18,185 bases of DNA, taken from Thalassolituus sp. Lineage in GTDB: Bacteria; Pseudomonadota; Gammaproteobacteria; Pseudomonadales; Oceanobacteraceae. The stretch spans positions 1-18,185 of the forward strand of contig JARGOI010000005.1 in NCBI GenBank assembly GCA_029212275.1. The letters run 5' to 3'. Shown here in pieces: positions 1 to 8,314 of the stretch; position 1 is the first letter of the stretch, and each line of letters begins with the position of its first letter. The notes under the pieces were generated by a model that saw nothing but the letters and a program-made list of their open reading frames with translations, made no database searches and was not told the origin of the DNA. Made by a program: the position numbers and the translations under genes.

Positions 1-568
1 GTAAACGTAATAAACGATGCAGTATCAAGCCTGCTTCGATGGTTTTGCCCAAACCGACTTCATCCGCCAGCAATACACGCGGTAAGGTATCTTGGGTCAC
101 TTGATTGGCAATGTGTAACTGATGCGGCAGAAGGCTGGTGCGAGCGCCAAGCAAACCGTAATAAGAACGCTGGCGTAATACGGCTAAGCGTTTGATCGCC
201 ATGCGGCGAAGTTCAAACAATTGGTTTTGATCGACCTGACCGGTAAATAAACGGTCGGAGGGCGAGTTCATCTGAATAGAGGCGCTCAGATGAATTTCCG
301 GGATTTGGCGTTCGCCTTCACGATAAAAAAGAATGTCGTCTATTTCGGTGACTTCATCAATGGTCATGGTGGTGCCATCGTGCAGCGGTACTTCATCACC
401 AATGGCAAATTTGACTCGTGTTAGGGGCGCATTGTCAGAAGCGTACGTTCTTTCTTCATCTTGAGCGGGGAAGTAAAGCGTGACCATGCGAAAATCGACA
501 CCCTGCACTAAACCTAAGCCTAATTCCGTTTCAGCTTCGCTAATCCAGCGCTGACCAATAACAAACAT
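1..568 (-). CDS. rapA: RNA polymerase-associated helicase RapA/HepA, N-terminal part (cut by window edge)
   Basis: RapA is a Swi2/Snf2-type ATPase that binds RNA polymerase and helps recycle it after transcription. The frame opens with ATG at 568-566 and stays open to base 1, giving 189 residues of a protein usually near 950-970. Residues 1-110 resemble the RapA N-terminal Tudor-like region, starting MFVIGQRWISEAETELGLG and continuing with LTRVKFAIGDEV. The ATPase domain then begins (LLPHQLHIANQV, 148-159) with the Walker A/motif I segment DEVGLGKTIEAG at 169-180. An AGGTGA Shine-Dalgarno lies about 10 nt upstream of the ATG. It is divergent from the molybdenum-hydroxylase operon and probably unrelated to it. 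Identity is firm; the missing C-terminal two thirds are outside the window, so intactness cannot be judged. Confidence 0.95.
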   Translation of the reverse strand, partial: MFVIGQRWISEAETELGLGLVQGVDFRMVTLYFPAQDEERTYASDNAPLTRVKFAIGDEVPLHDGTTMTIDEVTEIDDILFYREGERQIPEIHLSASIQMNSPSDRLFTGQVDQNQLFELRRMAIKRLAVLRQRSYYGLLGARTSLLPHQLHIANQVTQDTLPRVLLADEVGLGKTIEAGLILHRLLRL

Positions 569-1032
569 AAAGAGTGATTCACCTGAGTAGATCAAAATGG
601 AAAAGTTGTTTTATCAACAATAATGAAACGCAAACATAACTACATCAACGTGGTTTGTGACGTGGTTTCTGACGTAGCTTTTAGCATCCCTTAAGACATA
701 TATAAGAGAGCATTTACCAGTTACGCACTCGTCGAGCGAGCATTATTGCAGCCAACTTATTTAGTCGCAGGATTCTAACGCAGGTAAGATGGCATTCCCA
801 GCCATGCTTGGCGTAACGATCAGATTGTCCGGGTTTTTGCTGCTAAATACTGAACAATCATGCAACGTAATTAACCTTTTGTGATAGCAACTGCTTGATA
901 GCAATTGGGAGTGCCTCTCGTTTTGGTTCTGGTGAGATCTGGCATAATTTTATAAATATCAAACTTTTTCACACTTCATCACACTAATCGAAAGTTTAAA
1001 TAAAAAATCAAGTTAAAAAAGAGGCGCCACCA
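569..1032. other. Divergent intergenic region between rapA and the iorA-like gene
   Basis: This 464-bp stretch has no ORF I can support. It must hold the promoters for rapA (left) and the molybdenum-hydroxylase operon (right). It contains a degenerate 12-bp tandem repeat near 647-682, a small inverted repeat ATGGC-N7-GCCAT at 789-805, and an AT-rich last 90 bp before the GTG start of the iorA-like gene. No convincing sigma-54 (GG-N10-GC) site was found. A sigma-70 promoter near 920-955 is possible but the boxes are poor, so none is called. Confidence 0.5.
647..682. repeat. Three degenerate 12-bp tandem repeats
   Basis: Three adjacent 12-mers read AACGTGGTTTGT, GACGTGGTTTCT and GACGTAGCTTTT. 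The first two differ at two positions; the third is more diverged. They lie about 80 bp upstream of the rapA start, in its likely promoter or leader region. They could be a slippage product or a small protein-binding array; nothing decides between these. Confidence 0.5.
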
Positions 1033-1536
1033 GTGATCAAATTCCAATTAAATGGCAAACAAACCGAATTCAATGGTGATCCAAGCACGCCTTTGTTGTG
1101 GGTTATTCGAGATGAGAAAAAGCTCACCGGCACAAAATATGGCTGTGGTATTGCTCAGTGCGGCGCCTGCACCGTGCATCTCAATGGTTCTACGTTACGA
1201 TCCTGTGTGACGCCAATATCTGAAGTGAGCGGCAAAGAAGTCACCACCATTGAAGGCCTTCTCAGTTCCAAGGTCAGCGCCGAAGCCACCGCGGTTCAAC
1301 GTGCATGGGTCGCCATCGATGTTCCTCAATGCGGCTACTGCCAGTCTGGGCAGGTCATGTCCGCAGTAGCTTTATTAAAAGCCAATTCCAATCCAACCGA
1401 TCAAGACATTGATAATGCCATGGCAGGAAACATTTGCCGTTGCGCCACTTATCAACGTATTCGCCAAGGCATTCACGATGCCGCAGGCACACTAACGGCC
1501 AGCGCTTCCAGTAACGTGAAAGGAGAAACGGCATGA
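1033..1536 (+). CDS. iorA: [2Fe-2S] subunit of an isoquinoline 1-oxidoreductase-like molybdenum hydroxylase
   Basis: This is the small iron-sulfur subunit of a xanthine oxidase-family hydroxylase. It passes electrons from the molybdopterin subunit encoded next to it. At 167 residues it has the usual length. The N-terminal plant-type ferredoxin fold carries one cluster (C38, C43, C46, C58, in KYGCGIAQCGACTVHLNG). The C-terminal helical domain binds the second cluster (C100 and C103 in PQCGYCQSGQ, C135 and C137 in GNICRCATYQRI). All eight cysteines are present. The start is GTG at 1033, supported by GAGG at 1021-1024. It overlaps the next gene by ATGA, implying translational coupling. The IorA-type label rests on pairing with a Tat-exported IorB-type large subunit and the absence of an FAD-subunit gene. 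The true substrate (N-heterocycle, aldehyde or other) is unknown. Confidence 0.88.
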   Translation: MIKFQLNGKQTEFNGDPSTPLLWVIRDEKKLTGTKYGCGIAQCGACTVHLNGSTLRSCVTPISEVSGKEVTTIEGLLSSKVSAEATAVQRAWVAIDVPQCGYCQSGQVMSAVALLKANSNPTDQDIDNAMAGNICRCATYQRIRQGIHDAAGTLTASASSNVKGETA

Positions 1537-3692
1537 CATCGTCTTCATCTGTAAACACAAGTCGTCGTCGCTTTCTCGGTGGTTCCTGTTTAGTCGTCGG
1601 TTTCACCCTCACGCCCAAAGGCCTAGCCCAAGCCTACGATGCAAGTAACAACGCTAGTAAGAGTGCTGCCAAAACACTCAATGCCTTCGTAATTGTTGCT
1701 CCCGATGACACGGTAACGGTGTTATCCAAACACATCGAGTTCGGTCAAGGACCTTACACGGGTTTGGCGACCTTAGTTGCGGAAGAGATGGACGCAGATT
1801 GGGCTCAGATTCGTGTTGACTCAGCGCCAGCAGATAATGAACTGTACGCCAACACCATGTTTGGCGCTCAGCTTACGGGCGGCTCAACGACTATGGCCAA
1901 CTCCTATACGCAAATGCGCGAAGCCGGTGCGACAGCACGTACCATGCTATTGGCGGCCGCGGCTATAGAGTGGTCGGTACCAGCAAGCGAACTAACCGTT
2001 GAAAAAGGCCGTATTCGCCATGCCAAATCTGGCAAAGAATCTGGCTTTGGCGCGTTTGCTGCGGACGCTGCAAAGCTAACGCCTCCAGAAAAAGTCACTT
2101 TAAAAAATAGCAGCGATTTTGTATTGATCGGCGAAAATCGACCCAAAGTTGATACTAAAGTTAAAACTAATGGTGAAGCTAAATTCACCTTGGACCTGCA
2201 GCTAGACAATATGCTGATAGCCACCGTGCTGCATCCCTCTCATTATGGCGCAACGGTCTCTTCGTTGGATGCTAAAGCGGCTTTGGCAATTCCTGGCGTG
2301 GTTGATGTGAAGGCAGTTCCAAGCGGTGTTGCAGTGTATGCAGAAAACACCTACGCGGCGCTAAAAGGACGCCAAGCACTGAACGTTAAATGGAATGAGT
2401 CTGCAGCGGAAACTCGCTCAAGCGAACAAATCATCGATAGCTACCGCGCCATGATTGGTAAGAAGGGGATCACCGCGACGGAACGAGGGGATATAAGCAA
2501 AGCGTTCAGCAACGACACATCTACCACCCATGAAGCTGAATTTGTGTTTCCGTTTTTGGCGCATGCGCCAATGGAACCGTTAGACGCTGTGCTAATGCGT
2601 CAACGCGACGGATCTATCGATTGCTATGCAGGTTCGCAGTTTCCAACTGGCGATAAACAAGCGATTTCTGAAGTCTGTCAGATCGATGCCGGCAAGGTAC
2701 GCATTCATACGCAACTTGCCGGTGGCAGCTTTGGTCGTCGTGCTCAATTTAACTCGCCGTTTATGCGGGAAGCGTCAGAGGTATTTAAAGCCAGCGGCAT
2801 GTCCAGACCAGTAAAACTGTTTTGGACCCGTGAAGACGATATTCGCGGTGGTTTTTATCGCCCCATCTATGTTCATCAACTCAAAGGCGCCATCAACGCT
2901 GACGGAACCATCGATGGCTGGGATCAAGTGGTGGTTGGCCAATCGATCCGTGGCAAGACTGATGAAGTTGACGAAACCTCCGTCGAAGGGGCGAGTGATT
3001 TGCCCTACGTCATCGAAAACATGCGCATGGTTTCTCACAACACAACTAATGGTGTGCCGCCTTTGTGGTGGCGATCGGTAGGGCACACGCACACAGCGTT
3101 TACGGTCGAAGTATTCCTAGATGAATTGTTAGAGAAGTCTGGCAAAGATCCGATTGAAGGGCGCTTAGCGCTGCTTAAAAATAACCCCCGGGAGTCTGCT
3201 GTGCTGCGTCGCGTTGCACAAATGGCTTCATCTGCTGGCAAGCCTGCCAAAGGCCGTGTGCACGGCGTGGCGGTGCATAAAAGCTTTAGTTCTTACGTTG
3301 CGCAAATCGCCGAAGTGTCTGTACAAGCCGACGGAACACCTAAGGTACACAAGGTCTGGGTTGCTGTGGATTGCGGCGTGGCCGTTAACCCCAACATCAT
3401 CAAAGCACAGATGGAAGGGGGCGTCGGTTACGGACTAGGGGCCATACTTTATGACGAAATTACCTTAGGCGAGGGTGGCTATATCAAACAGTCCAACTTC
3501 CATGATTATCGTTCATTGCGCATCGGCGAAATGCCTGAGGTTATTGTCGAAATTATTGAATCTAACGAATCTCCCACGGGCGTCGGCGAACCCGGTGTTC
3601 CGCCCATTGGTCCGGCGGTGGCAAATGCGTGGCGACGCTTAACTGGCAAGCCTGTTAGACGTTTGCCATTAGTTCGTTCACAACTAAGTTAA
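1533..3692 (+). CDS. iorB: Molybdopterin-binding large subunit, IorB-like, with Tat signal
   Basis: This is the catalytic subunit of a xanthine oxidase-family hydroxylase, which hydroxylates a substrate carbon using water-derived oxygen. It has 719 residues, normal for IorB-type subunits. A twin-arginine signal is visible at 11-17 (RRRFLGG) followed by a hydrophobic stretch and AQA near 34, so the complex is probably periplasmic or membrane-facing. Molybdopterin-binding segments include HAPMEPLDAV, AGGSFGRRAQF and the terminal GVGEPGVPPIGPA, in which E686 matches the catalytic glutamate of the family. The ATG overlaps the iorA-like stop (ATGA). An exported cytochrome follows 13 bp downstream and is the likely electron acceptor. 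Isoquinoline 1-oxidoreductase and aldehyde dehydrogenases of this type are close in sequence, so the substrate remains open. Confidence 0.88.
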   Translation: MTSSSSVNTSRRRFLGGSCLVVGFTLTPKGLAQAYDASNNASKSAAKTLNAFVIVAPDDTVTVLSKHIEFGQGPYTGLATLVAEEMDADWAQIRVDSAPADNELYANTMFGAQLTGGSTTMANSYTQMREAGATARTMLLAAAAIEWSVPASELTVEKGRIRHAKSGKESGFGAFAADAAKLTPPEKVTLKNSSDFVLIGENRPKVDTKVKTNGEAKFTLDLQLDNMLIATVLHPSHYGATVSSLDAKAALAIPGVVDVKAVPSGVAVYAENTYAALKGRQALNVKWNESAAETRSSEQIIDSYRAMIGKKGITATERGDISKAFSNDTSTTHEAEFVFPFLAHAPMEPLDAVLMRQRDGSIDCYAGSQFPTGDKQAISEVCQIDAGKVRIHTQLAGGSFGRRAQFNSPFMREASEVFKASGMSRPVKLFWTREDDIRGGFYRPIYVHQLKGAINADGTIDGWDQVVVGQSIRGKTDEVDETSVEGASDLPYVIENMRMVSHNTTNGVPPLWWRSVGHTHTAFTVEVFLDELLEKSGKDPIEGRLALLKNNPRESAVLRRVAQMASSAGKPAKGRVHGVAVHKSFSSYVAQIAEVSVQADGTPKVHKVWVAVDCGVAVNPNIIKAQMEGGVGYGLGAILYDEITLGEGGYIKQSNFHDYRSLRIGEMPEVIVEIIESNESPTGVGEPGVPPIGPAVANAWRRLTGKPVRRLPLVRSQLS

Positions 3693-3705
3693 GGGAGATA
3701 AAATA

Positions 3706-4356
3706 ATGAAAACACAACCTAAAGCGCGCACGCATCTGGGTATTAAAACCTTCTTATTTGGGGTGCTCGTTTCATGTGCTACACCCTATGCCGTTGCCGA
3801 AACGCCTGCCAAGCAAGATCTTCAGCCTGTCAGTGCCTTTGCAGACATCAAAAATGAAGTGACTCGCTCACAATCTATTTTTGTCGAAATGGGCAAGGTG
3901 ATACAGCATCCGCGCTGCGTTAACTGTCACCCCAAAGGCGACAGCCCACTGCAAGGCATGCTAATGCAACCACACCAGCCACCGGTCATGCGCGGTCCGG
4001 GCGGTACTGGTATGCCTGGAATGCAGTGTAAAACATGTCACCTGAGTGAAAATGTCGATGTGGTCGCTCAAGCAGCTGACATCAAAAGCATCCCGGGCGA
4101 CCCTGCTTGGCACTTAGCACCAACGTCGATGGCTTGGGAAGGAAAATCACTAAGCGATATCTGTGCGCAAATTAAAGACAAGAAACGCAACGGTGGTAAG
4201 ACTTTGCAAGAGCTTAAGCATCACATGTCAAAAGATACCTTGGTGGGTTGGGGTTGGGAGCCTGGAGAAGGCCGTATTCCAGCACCGGGCTCACAGGAAG
4301 CGTTTGGTCAGTTATACGTTGCATGGGTAGCTTCGGGTGCGCATTGCCCTAAGTGA
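3706..4356 (+). CDS. Exported cytochrome c-like protein with two CxxCH haem motifs
   Basis: This is a 216-residue exported protein with two haem-attachment motifs, CVNCH at 71-75 and CKTCH at 108-112, separated by a Met/Pro/Gly-rich linker with several possible Met ligands. It is probably the electron acceptor for the molybdenum hydroxylase encoded just upstream, standing in for a missing FAD subunit. The N-terminus has a basic region and hydrophobic core (12-31). AVA|E at 29-32 suits signal peptidase I, but LVSC at 21-24 also fits a lipobox, so it may be a lipoprotein. The C-terminal half has no further CxxCH. An AGGGAGA Shine-Dalgarno sits before the ATG, 13 bp after the iorB-like stop. Its assignment as redox partner is inferred from context; the fold is not one I can name. 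Confidence 0.8.
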   Translation: MKTQPKARTHLGIKTFLFGVLVSCATPYAVAETPAKQDLQPVSAFADIKNEVTRSQSIFVEMGKVIQHPRCVNCHPKGDSPLQGMLMQPHQPPVMRGPGGTGMPGMQCKTCHLSENVDVVAQAADIKSIPGDPAWHLAPTSMAWEGKSLSDICAQIKDKKRNGGKTLQELKHHMSKDTLVGWGWEPGEGRIPAPGSQEAFGQLYVAWVASGAHCPK

Positions 4357-4407
4357 ATGCAACCAATATAACTTTAAACGTTTTATTAGAGGCTAAACAA
4401 AACCACT

Positions 4408-5397
4408 ATGCAGTTTCTTGATGTTCAGGTCGTCGAAAATGCGCTCAGCTGGTTAGAAGCAGACGAACCCATATGGCTATGCACCGTGTTATCGACGTAT
4501 GGCTCTTCGCCACGTCCTCCAGGTGCCTTGTTGGCGACCAAAAGTGATGGCCGCTGGGTAGGTTCTTTATCAGGTGGTTGCATTGAAGAGGATTTTATCG
4601 AACGCCTAAAAACGGGGGAGTTCGATCAAAGTGCTCAGGTGGTGCGTTATGGCGAAGCATCATCTTTCTCGGTTACGACAACTTCCTCAGTGTCGTTGCC
4701 TTGCGGTGGCATCCTAGAGGTATTGGTCGAGAAGCTTGCTGCGAATGAGCTAAATAGGGCGCATTTAAACGATCTACTCAGTGCTTTGAATGGTCAAAGC
4801 CCGTTGATACGCAAAGTGGATATTCGTTCTGGCGCCAAAACGCTGATTGAAGATGCCAGCATTACCGGGCCAAAAGTCACTTATCAAGACGCTGTCGCCG
4901 AGATACGCGTTGGCCCAGCCGCCAAACTGATTATTGCGGGCATGTCACCAGTGTCCGCCGCTTGTGCTAGTTTTGCCGCCACCTTAGGGTTTGAAGTGAT
5001 TATCTGCGATCCCAACGAAGGTGTGTTTGATGGTTTTAACGTACAGGGCGTTACCACCAAAAGCCTGTTTCCATCCAGAGTGATCGCTACCAAAGGCATG
5101 TGTCACTCGATGACCGCCGTGGTGGCGTTAACACACGACCCGCGCATCGACGACTTAGCGATGATGGACGCGGTAAAAACACCGGCATTTTATATTGGTG
5201 TGATGGGATCTCATCGAACCTCTAACGCAAGAGCTGCGCGTTTAAAATCCTCTGGCGGCTTAACTGACCAACAGATTGAGCGCATTATTATGCCAATTGG
5301 CCTCGCGCTTGGCAGTAAAACTCCGGCAGAGATAGCCTTGGCGGTTATGTCTGACGTCGTGCGGACACTTCGAGGAAAATCTAGGGATAAACTTTAA
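4408..5397 (+). CDS. XdhC/CoxI-family molybdenum-cofactor maturation factor
   Basis: XdhC-family proteins bind molybdenum cofactor and help its sulfuration and insertion into xanthine oxidase-family enzymes. At 329 residues the length is typical. The N-terminal XdhC/CoxI domain shows TVLSTYGSSPRPPGA (26-40) and GSLSGGCIEEDF (52-63). A C-terminal Rossmann-like XdhC_C domain contains IIAGMSPVS (175-183), an acidic residue after the second strand (D201), VALTHDPRIDD (about 239-249) and GVMGSHR (264-270). It is the fourth gene of the operon, 51 bp after the cytochrome. The nearest purine-rich site (AGAGG near 4388) is unusually far from the ATG, so initiation is probably weak or the real start slightly different. 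Its job is presumably maturation of the IorB-like subunit. Confidence 0.85.
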   Translation: MQFLDVQVVENALSWLEADEPIWLCTVLSTYGSSPRPPGALLATKSDGRWVGSLSGGCIEEDFIERLKTGEFDQSAQVVRYGEASSFSVTTTSSVSLPCGGILEVLVEKLAANELNRAHLNDLLSALNGQSPLIRKVDIRSGAKTLIEDASITGPKVTYQDAVAEIRVGPAAKLIIAGMSPVSAACASFAATLGFEVIICDPNEGVFDGFNVQGVTTKSLFPSRVIATKGMCHSMTAVVALTHDPRIDDLAMMDAVKTPAFYIGVMGSHRTSNARAARLKSSGGLTDQQIERIIMPIGLALGSKTPAEIALAVMSDVVRTLRGKSRDKL

Positions 5398-5414
5398 ATA
5401 TATGGACTCAAAAG

Positions 5415-6071
5415 ATGAACACTAACGACATGATCCTAATCATTGTCTGTGCATCGGGTAAAAGCACAAGATTCAACGCGAACAAGCTCCTGCATCCGCT
5501 AGAAGATGGCAAACCTCTGCTGTTAATTACCTTAGAAAATATTCTCGCGGGCATGACCTTAGCCGCGCAAGAAGGTATTCCTGCAAAATGCATGGTGATT
5601 GTGCCGCCTGCGAGTGAATTAAGCAGTGAGCTAGAGCAGCTTTCATATTTCAAAGAGGGAGCAGGCGAGACAATCGAACTTAGCGTTATGGACCCGCCAT
5701 CACAAGGATTGGGCGAAACCATCGCTTTTGCCGTAAAAGATTCACCAAACGCACTTGGTTGGATGGTTTGCCTAGGGGATATGCCGCGAATAGAACCTGA
5801 AATTATCCTGCAGATGTGCCAATCGGTCATGAGCGAAAACTCTATCGTCATGCCGTTTGTGGATGGTAAACGCGGACATCCCGTGTATTTTCCGCAAGGT
5901 TATTACTATGACTTAGCTGAATTACAAGGCGACCAAGGAGCGGCATCGGTAATCAAATCAGCCAGTTTAGATGAGCATGGCAAAGGGATAAAAAAGTTAC
6001 ACGTGACGACTCGTTCTATTTTGGAAGACATCGACACACAAGAAGATCTTGCTAGATACTTAAGAAATTAA
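5415..6071 (+). CDS. mocA: MocA/MobA-like nucleotidyltransferase (molybdenum cofactor cytidylyltransferase)
   Basis: MocA transfers CMP from CTP to Mo-molybdopterin, giving the MCD cofactor used by xanthine oxidase-family enzymes. The protein has 218 residues, near the usual length. The N-terminal nucleotide-binding loop reads VCASGKSTRF (11-20) with K24 following, a variant of the common LAAGxSxRFG. Other motifs are QGLGETIA (97-104), the metal-binding CLGDMP (119-124), GKRGHPVYF (151-159) and the C-terminal DIDTQEDL. It is the last gene of the operon, 17 bp after the xdhC-like stop. MocA rather than GTP-using MobA is favoured because it sits beside a hydroxylase and an XdhC homologue. The Shine-Dalgarno is weak (AAAAG directly before ATG). 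Confidence 0.82.
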   Translation: MNTNDMILIIVCASGKSTRFNANKLLHPLEDGKPLLLITLENILAGMTLAAQEGIPAKCMVIVPPASELSSELEQLSYFKEGAGETIELSVMDPPSQGLGETIAFAVKDSPNALGWMVCLGDMPRIEPEIILQMCQSVMSENSIVMPFVDGKRGHPVYFPQGYYYDLAELQGDQGAASVIKSASLDEHGKGIKKLHVTTRSILEDIDTQEDLARYLRN

Positions 6072-6115
6072 AAGAATAAACCATCGTAATTCTTTGTAAT
6101 TTATATATTTATTTA

Positions 6116-8152
6116 TTATTTCGATAGCTCAGGAATATTTTTAAAGCACTCCAGCGCTTCTGGGTTTGCCAACGCTTCGATATTGTTAACCGGCAGGCCA
6201 TGCACCACATTACGCACCGCAAGCTCCACAATTTTACCTGATACGGTTCTCGGAATATCGGCAACAGCGATAATAAGACTGGGCGTGTGATGCGCGGTTG
6301 TGATGGTGCGTATGACCTGTTTTATACGTTGAATAAGGTTCTCGCTAAGAGGTAAGCCTTGGCGTAGCTTAACGAACAATACCACGCGCACATCGCCTTG
6401 CCACTCTTGGCCAATCGCTAAGCTTTCGAGCACTTCGTTTACCTTTTCTACCTGTCTGTAAATCTCTGCGGTACCGATACGCACGCCATTGGGGTTAAGA
6501 ACAGCATCTGAACGTCCGTGTATGATCATGCCACCGTTCTCGGTAATCTCAGCATAATCACCATGGGTCCAGATGTTGTCATGCTGTGCAAAATAGGCGT
6601 TATGAAATTTTTGATTATTGAGATCGTTTAGAAATCCAATAGGACAGGAAGGGAAAGACTTTAGGCATACCAGTTCGCCTTTTTCTCCAACTACAGAGCT
6701 TCCACTGGCGTCATAAACATGAACATCCATGCCTAAGCCACGACATTGCAGTTCACCGCGATAAACTGGCAAAAGAGGGTTTCCTAAAGCGAAACAAGAA
6801 ATGATGTCTGTACCGCCAGAGATCGAAGACAAACACACATCTTTTTTAATCCAGTTATACACATAATCGTAACTTTCATGCCGCAAGGGTGAGCCGGTCG
6901 ACAAAATAGTATTTAAGCTTGCTAGAGAATGCTTGAATCGTGGCTGGGCACCTGACTTCTCTAGTTCGGAAATGTATTTGGCACTGGTGCCGAATACGTT
7001 GATATTTTCTTTATCGATCAATCCCAGTAGACGGTCGGTGGTTGGGTAGGTCGGGGAGCCGTCATACAGCACCAAGGTAGCGCCGGAGGCCAGCGCAGAA
7101 ACCAACCAATTCCACATCATCCAACCACACGTTGTGTAATAGAAAACTCGATCACCAATATGAATGTCGGTATGCAGCTGATGCTCTTTAAGATGCTGAA
7201 GTAGGGTGCCGCCAACGCCGTGGACGATGCATTTTGGCACCCCTGTCGTGCCTGAAGAAAACATCACGAATAGCGGGGCATTAAATGCAACCGGTACAAA
7301 TGCATCAAAGGGATGCGATTGTTCTAGGAGTTGTTGAAAATTTAACCAAGATGGCGGGGGTTCGACGCTATCACGAAGCGCTAAGAAGTCATAAACGATG
7401 ACTTGCCGTATCGAATCAATACCCGCCTGAATAGCTTGAATTCGCTCATTTAACGCAATGGATTTGCCTGCGTAGGTATAGCCATTCACCGAAACAAGCA
7501 CTTTAGGCTGCACTTGACCAAAGCGATCAATTACCCCCTGGACACCAAAATCGGGTGAACAAGACGTCCAAACGGCACCGATACGAGCTGTGCCAAGCAT
7601 GGCAATCACGGTTTGGATAATATTGGGCATGTACGCGGCAACGCAATCGCCAACAGTAACACCCATGGTTTTGAGAGCCCCAGCAAATTTCGCAGAGGCT
7701 TTATCCAAATCTTCTAAGGACATGGACTGACGCTGATCATTCTCATCGTAAAATACAATTGCATCATCAAAGGCAATGCTCGAAAAATTACGATAACGCA
7801 GCAAGTGTTCAGCATAATTTAGGGTACTGCCGAAGAACCATTTGCTATTAGGCTGTTTGTTTACGTCATCAATCACATGATCGTAATTACTACTGAACAA
7901 TACTTGAGCATAGTCAGCCCAAGCTTCCCAAAATGCTGCCGGGTTATTAATAGACCAGTCGTACAAAGCGTCGTATTTGTTTAGATCAGAATTATGAAGC
8001 TCAGAATTATTAAGCCCAGAAGCGTCTAGACCTTGCACGTATTCACTATTTTTATATTTCGAATAGTCCTGCAGCCATTTTATGAAAAATGTGAGATTTG
8101 CATTTTCAATTCTGTCTGAAGAAGGAATCCAAAGTGGAGAGCTTTCTAACAT
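6116..8152 (-). CDS. aacS: Acetoacetyl-CoA synthetase (acetoacetate-CoA ligase)
   Basis: This ANL-superfamily enzyme activates acetoacetate with ATP and CoA to acetoacetyl-CoA, feeding ketone-body carbon to thiolase or polyester synthesis. It has 678 residues; family members are usually 650-670. The adenylation P-loop is SSGTTGVPK (299-307), followed by IVHGVGGTLLQHLKEH and the family-typical TTCGWMMWNWLVSALASGA. The C-terminal catalytic lysine lies in RTVSGKIVE (K640). Upstream of the ATG, AGGTGA gives a good Shine-Dalgarno at 6-nt spacing. The N-terminal linker carries a small five-residue duplication (NNSEL-HNSDL, 48-57) that probably explains part of the extra length. The gene is transcribed alone and converges with the mocA-like gene across 44 AT-rich bases with no clear terminator. 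A related acyl-CoA synthetase specificity is possible but less likely. Confidence 0.93.
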   Translation of the reverse strand: MLESSPLWIPSSDRIENANLTFFIKWLQDYSKYKNSEYVQGLDASGLNNSELHNSDLNKYDALYDWSINNPAAFWEAWADYAQVLFSSNYDHVIDDVNKQPNSKWFFGSTLNYAEHLLRYRNFSSIAFDDAIVFYDENDQRQSMSLEDLDKASAKFAGALKTMGVTVGDCVAAYMPNIIQTVIAMLGTARIGAVWTSCSPDFGVQGVIDRFGQVQPKVLVSVNGYTYAGKSIALNERIQAIQAGIDSIRQVIVYDFLALRDSVEPPPSWLNFQQLLEQSHPFDAFVPVAFNAPLFVMFSSGTTGVPKCIVHGVGGTLLQHLKEHQLHTDIHIGDRVFYYTTCGWMMWNWLVSALASGATLVLYDGSPTYPTTDRLLGLIDKENINVFGTSAKYISELEKSGAQPRFKHSLASLNTILSTGSPLRHESYDYVYNWIKKDVCLSSISGGTDIISCFALGNPLLPVYRGELQCRGLGMDVHVYDASGSSVVGEKGELVCLKSFPSCPIGFLNDLNNQKFHNAYFAQHDNIWTHGDYAEITENGGMIIHGRSDAVLNPNGVRIGTAEIYRQVEKVNEVLESLAIGQEWQGDVRVVLFVKLRQGLPLSENLIQRIKQVIRTITTAHHTPSLIIAVADIPRTVSGKIVELAVRNVVHGLPVNNIEALANPEALECFKNIPELSK
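7986..8015. repeat. 15-bp in-frame tandem duplication inside aacS
   Basis: Two adjacent 15-mers, TCAGAATTATGAAGC and TCAGAATTATTAAGC, differ at one base. Read on the minus strand they encode the pentapeptide pair NNSEL-HNSDL in a low-complexity linker. The unit length keeps the frame. It looks like a recent slippage duplication. Confidence 0.75.
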
Positions 8153-8168
8153 CTACTTCACCTAAAGC

Positions 8169-8184
8169 TGGAACGCCTGTTCCA
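8169..8184. promoter_or_regulatory. Palindrome close upstream of aacS, candidate operator
   Basis: TGGAAC-GCCT-GTTCCA is a perfect 6-4-6 inverted repeat lying 17 bp upstream of the aacS start codon, just before its Shine-Dalgarno. Position and symmetry fit a dimeric repressor site or a small leader hairpin. Short palindromes also arise by chance, and no regulator gene is adjacent. Confidence 0.35.
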
Positions 8185-8265
8185 ACTAAATTACCAAGAA
8201 CGTAAGGTAGTTGCTAGAAATATCGCGAGGTCTCAGTCGATAGCTAAAAGGCGACTAAATTACCA
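8185..8265. repeat. Pair of exact 12-bp direct repeats
   Basis: ACTAAATTACCA occurs at 8185-8196 and again at 8254-8265, 69 bp apart, upstream of aacS. The repeats could be activator half-sites or traces of the rearrangement that truncated the neighbouring GTPase gene. Confidence 0.5.
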
Positions 8266-8314
8266 GGTCGTGAGAAGAGGGATTTGTCACCAGGTTTGAC
8301 GTTATGTATTACTG

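Noticed and set aside
2775..3092. 105-codon antisense frame inside the iorB-like gene
   Set aside because: Shadow of a conserved coding region; no domain and no ribosome binding signal.
5408..5851. 147-codon open frame antisense to the mocA-like gene
   Set aside because: The opposite strand encodes a clear family protein; the antisense product is low-complexity Ser/Ile-rich with no recognisable motif.
6072..6115. Bidirectional terminator between the mocA-like gene and aacS
   Set aside because: The 44 bases are AT-rich but I cannot find a convincing stem-loop.
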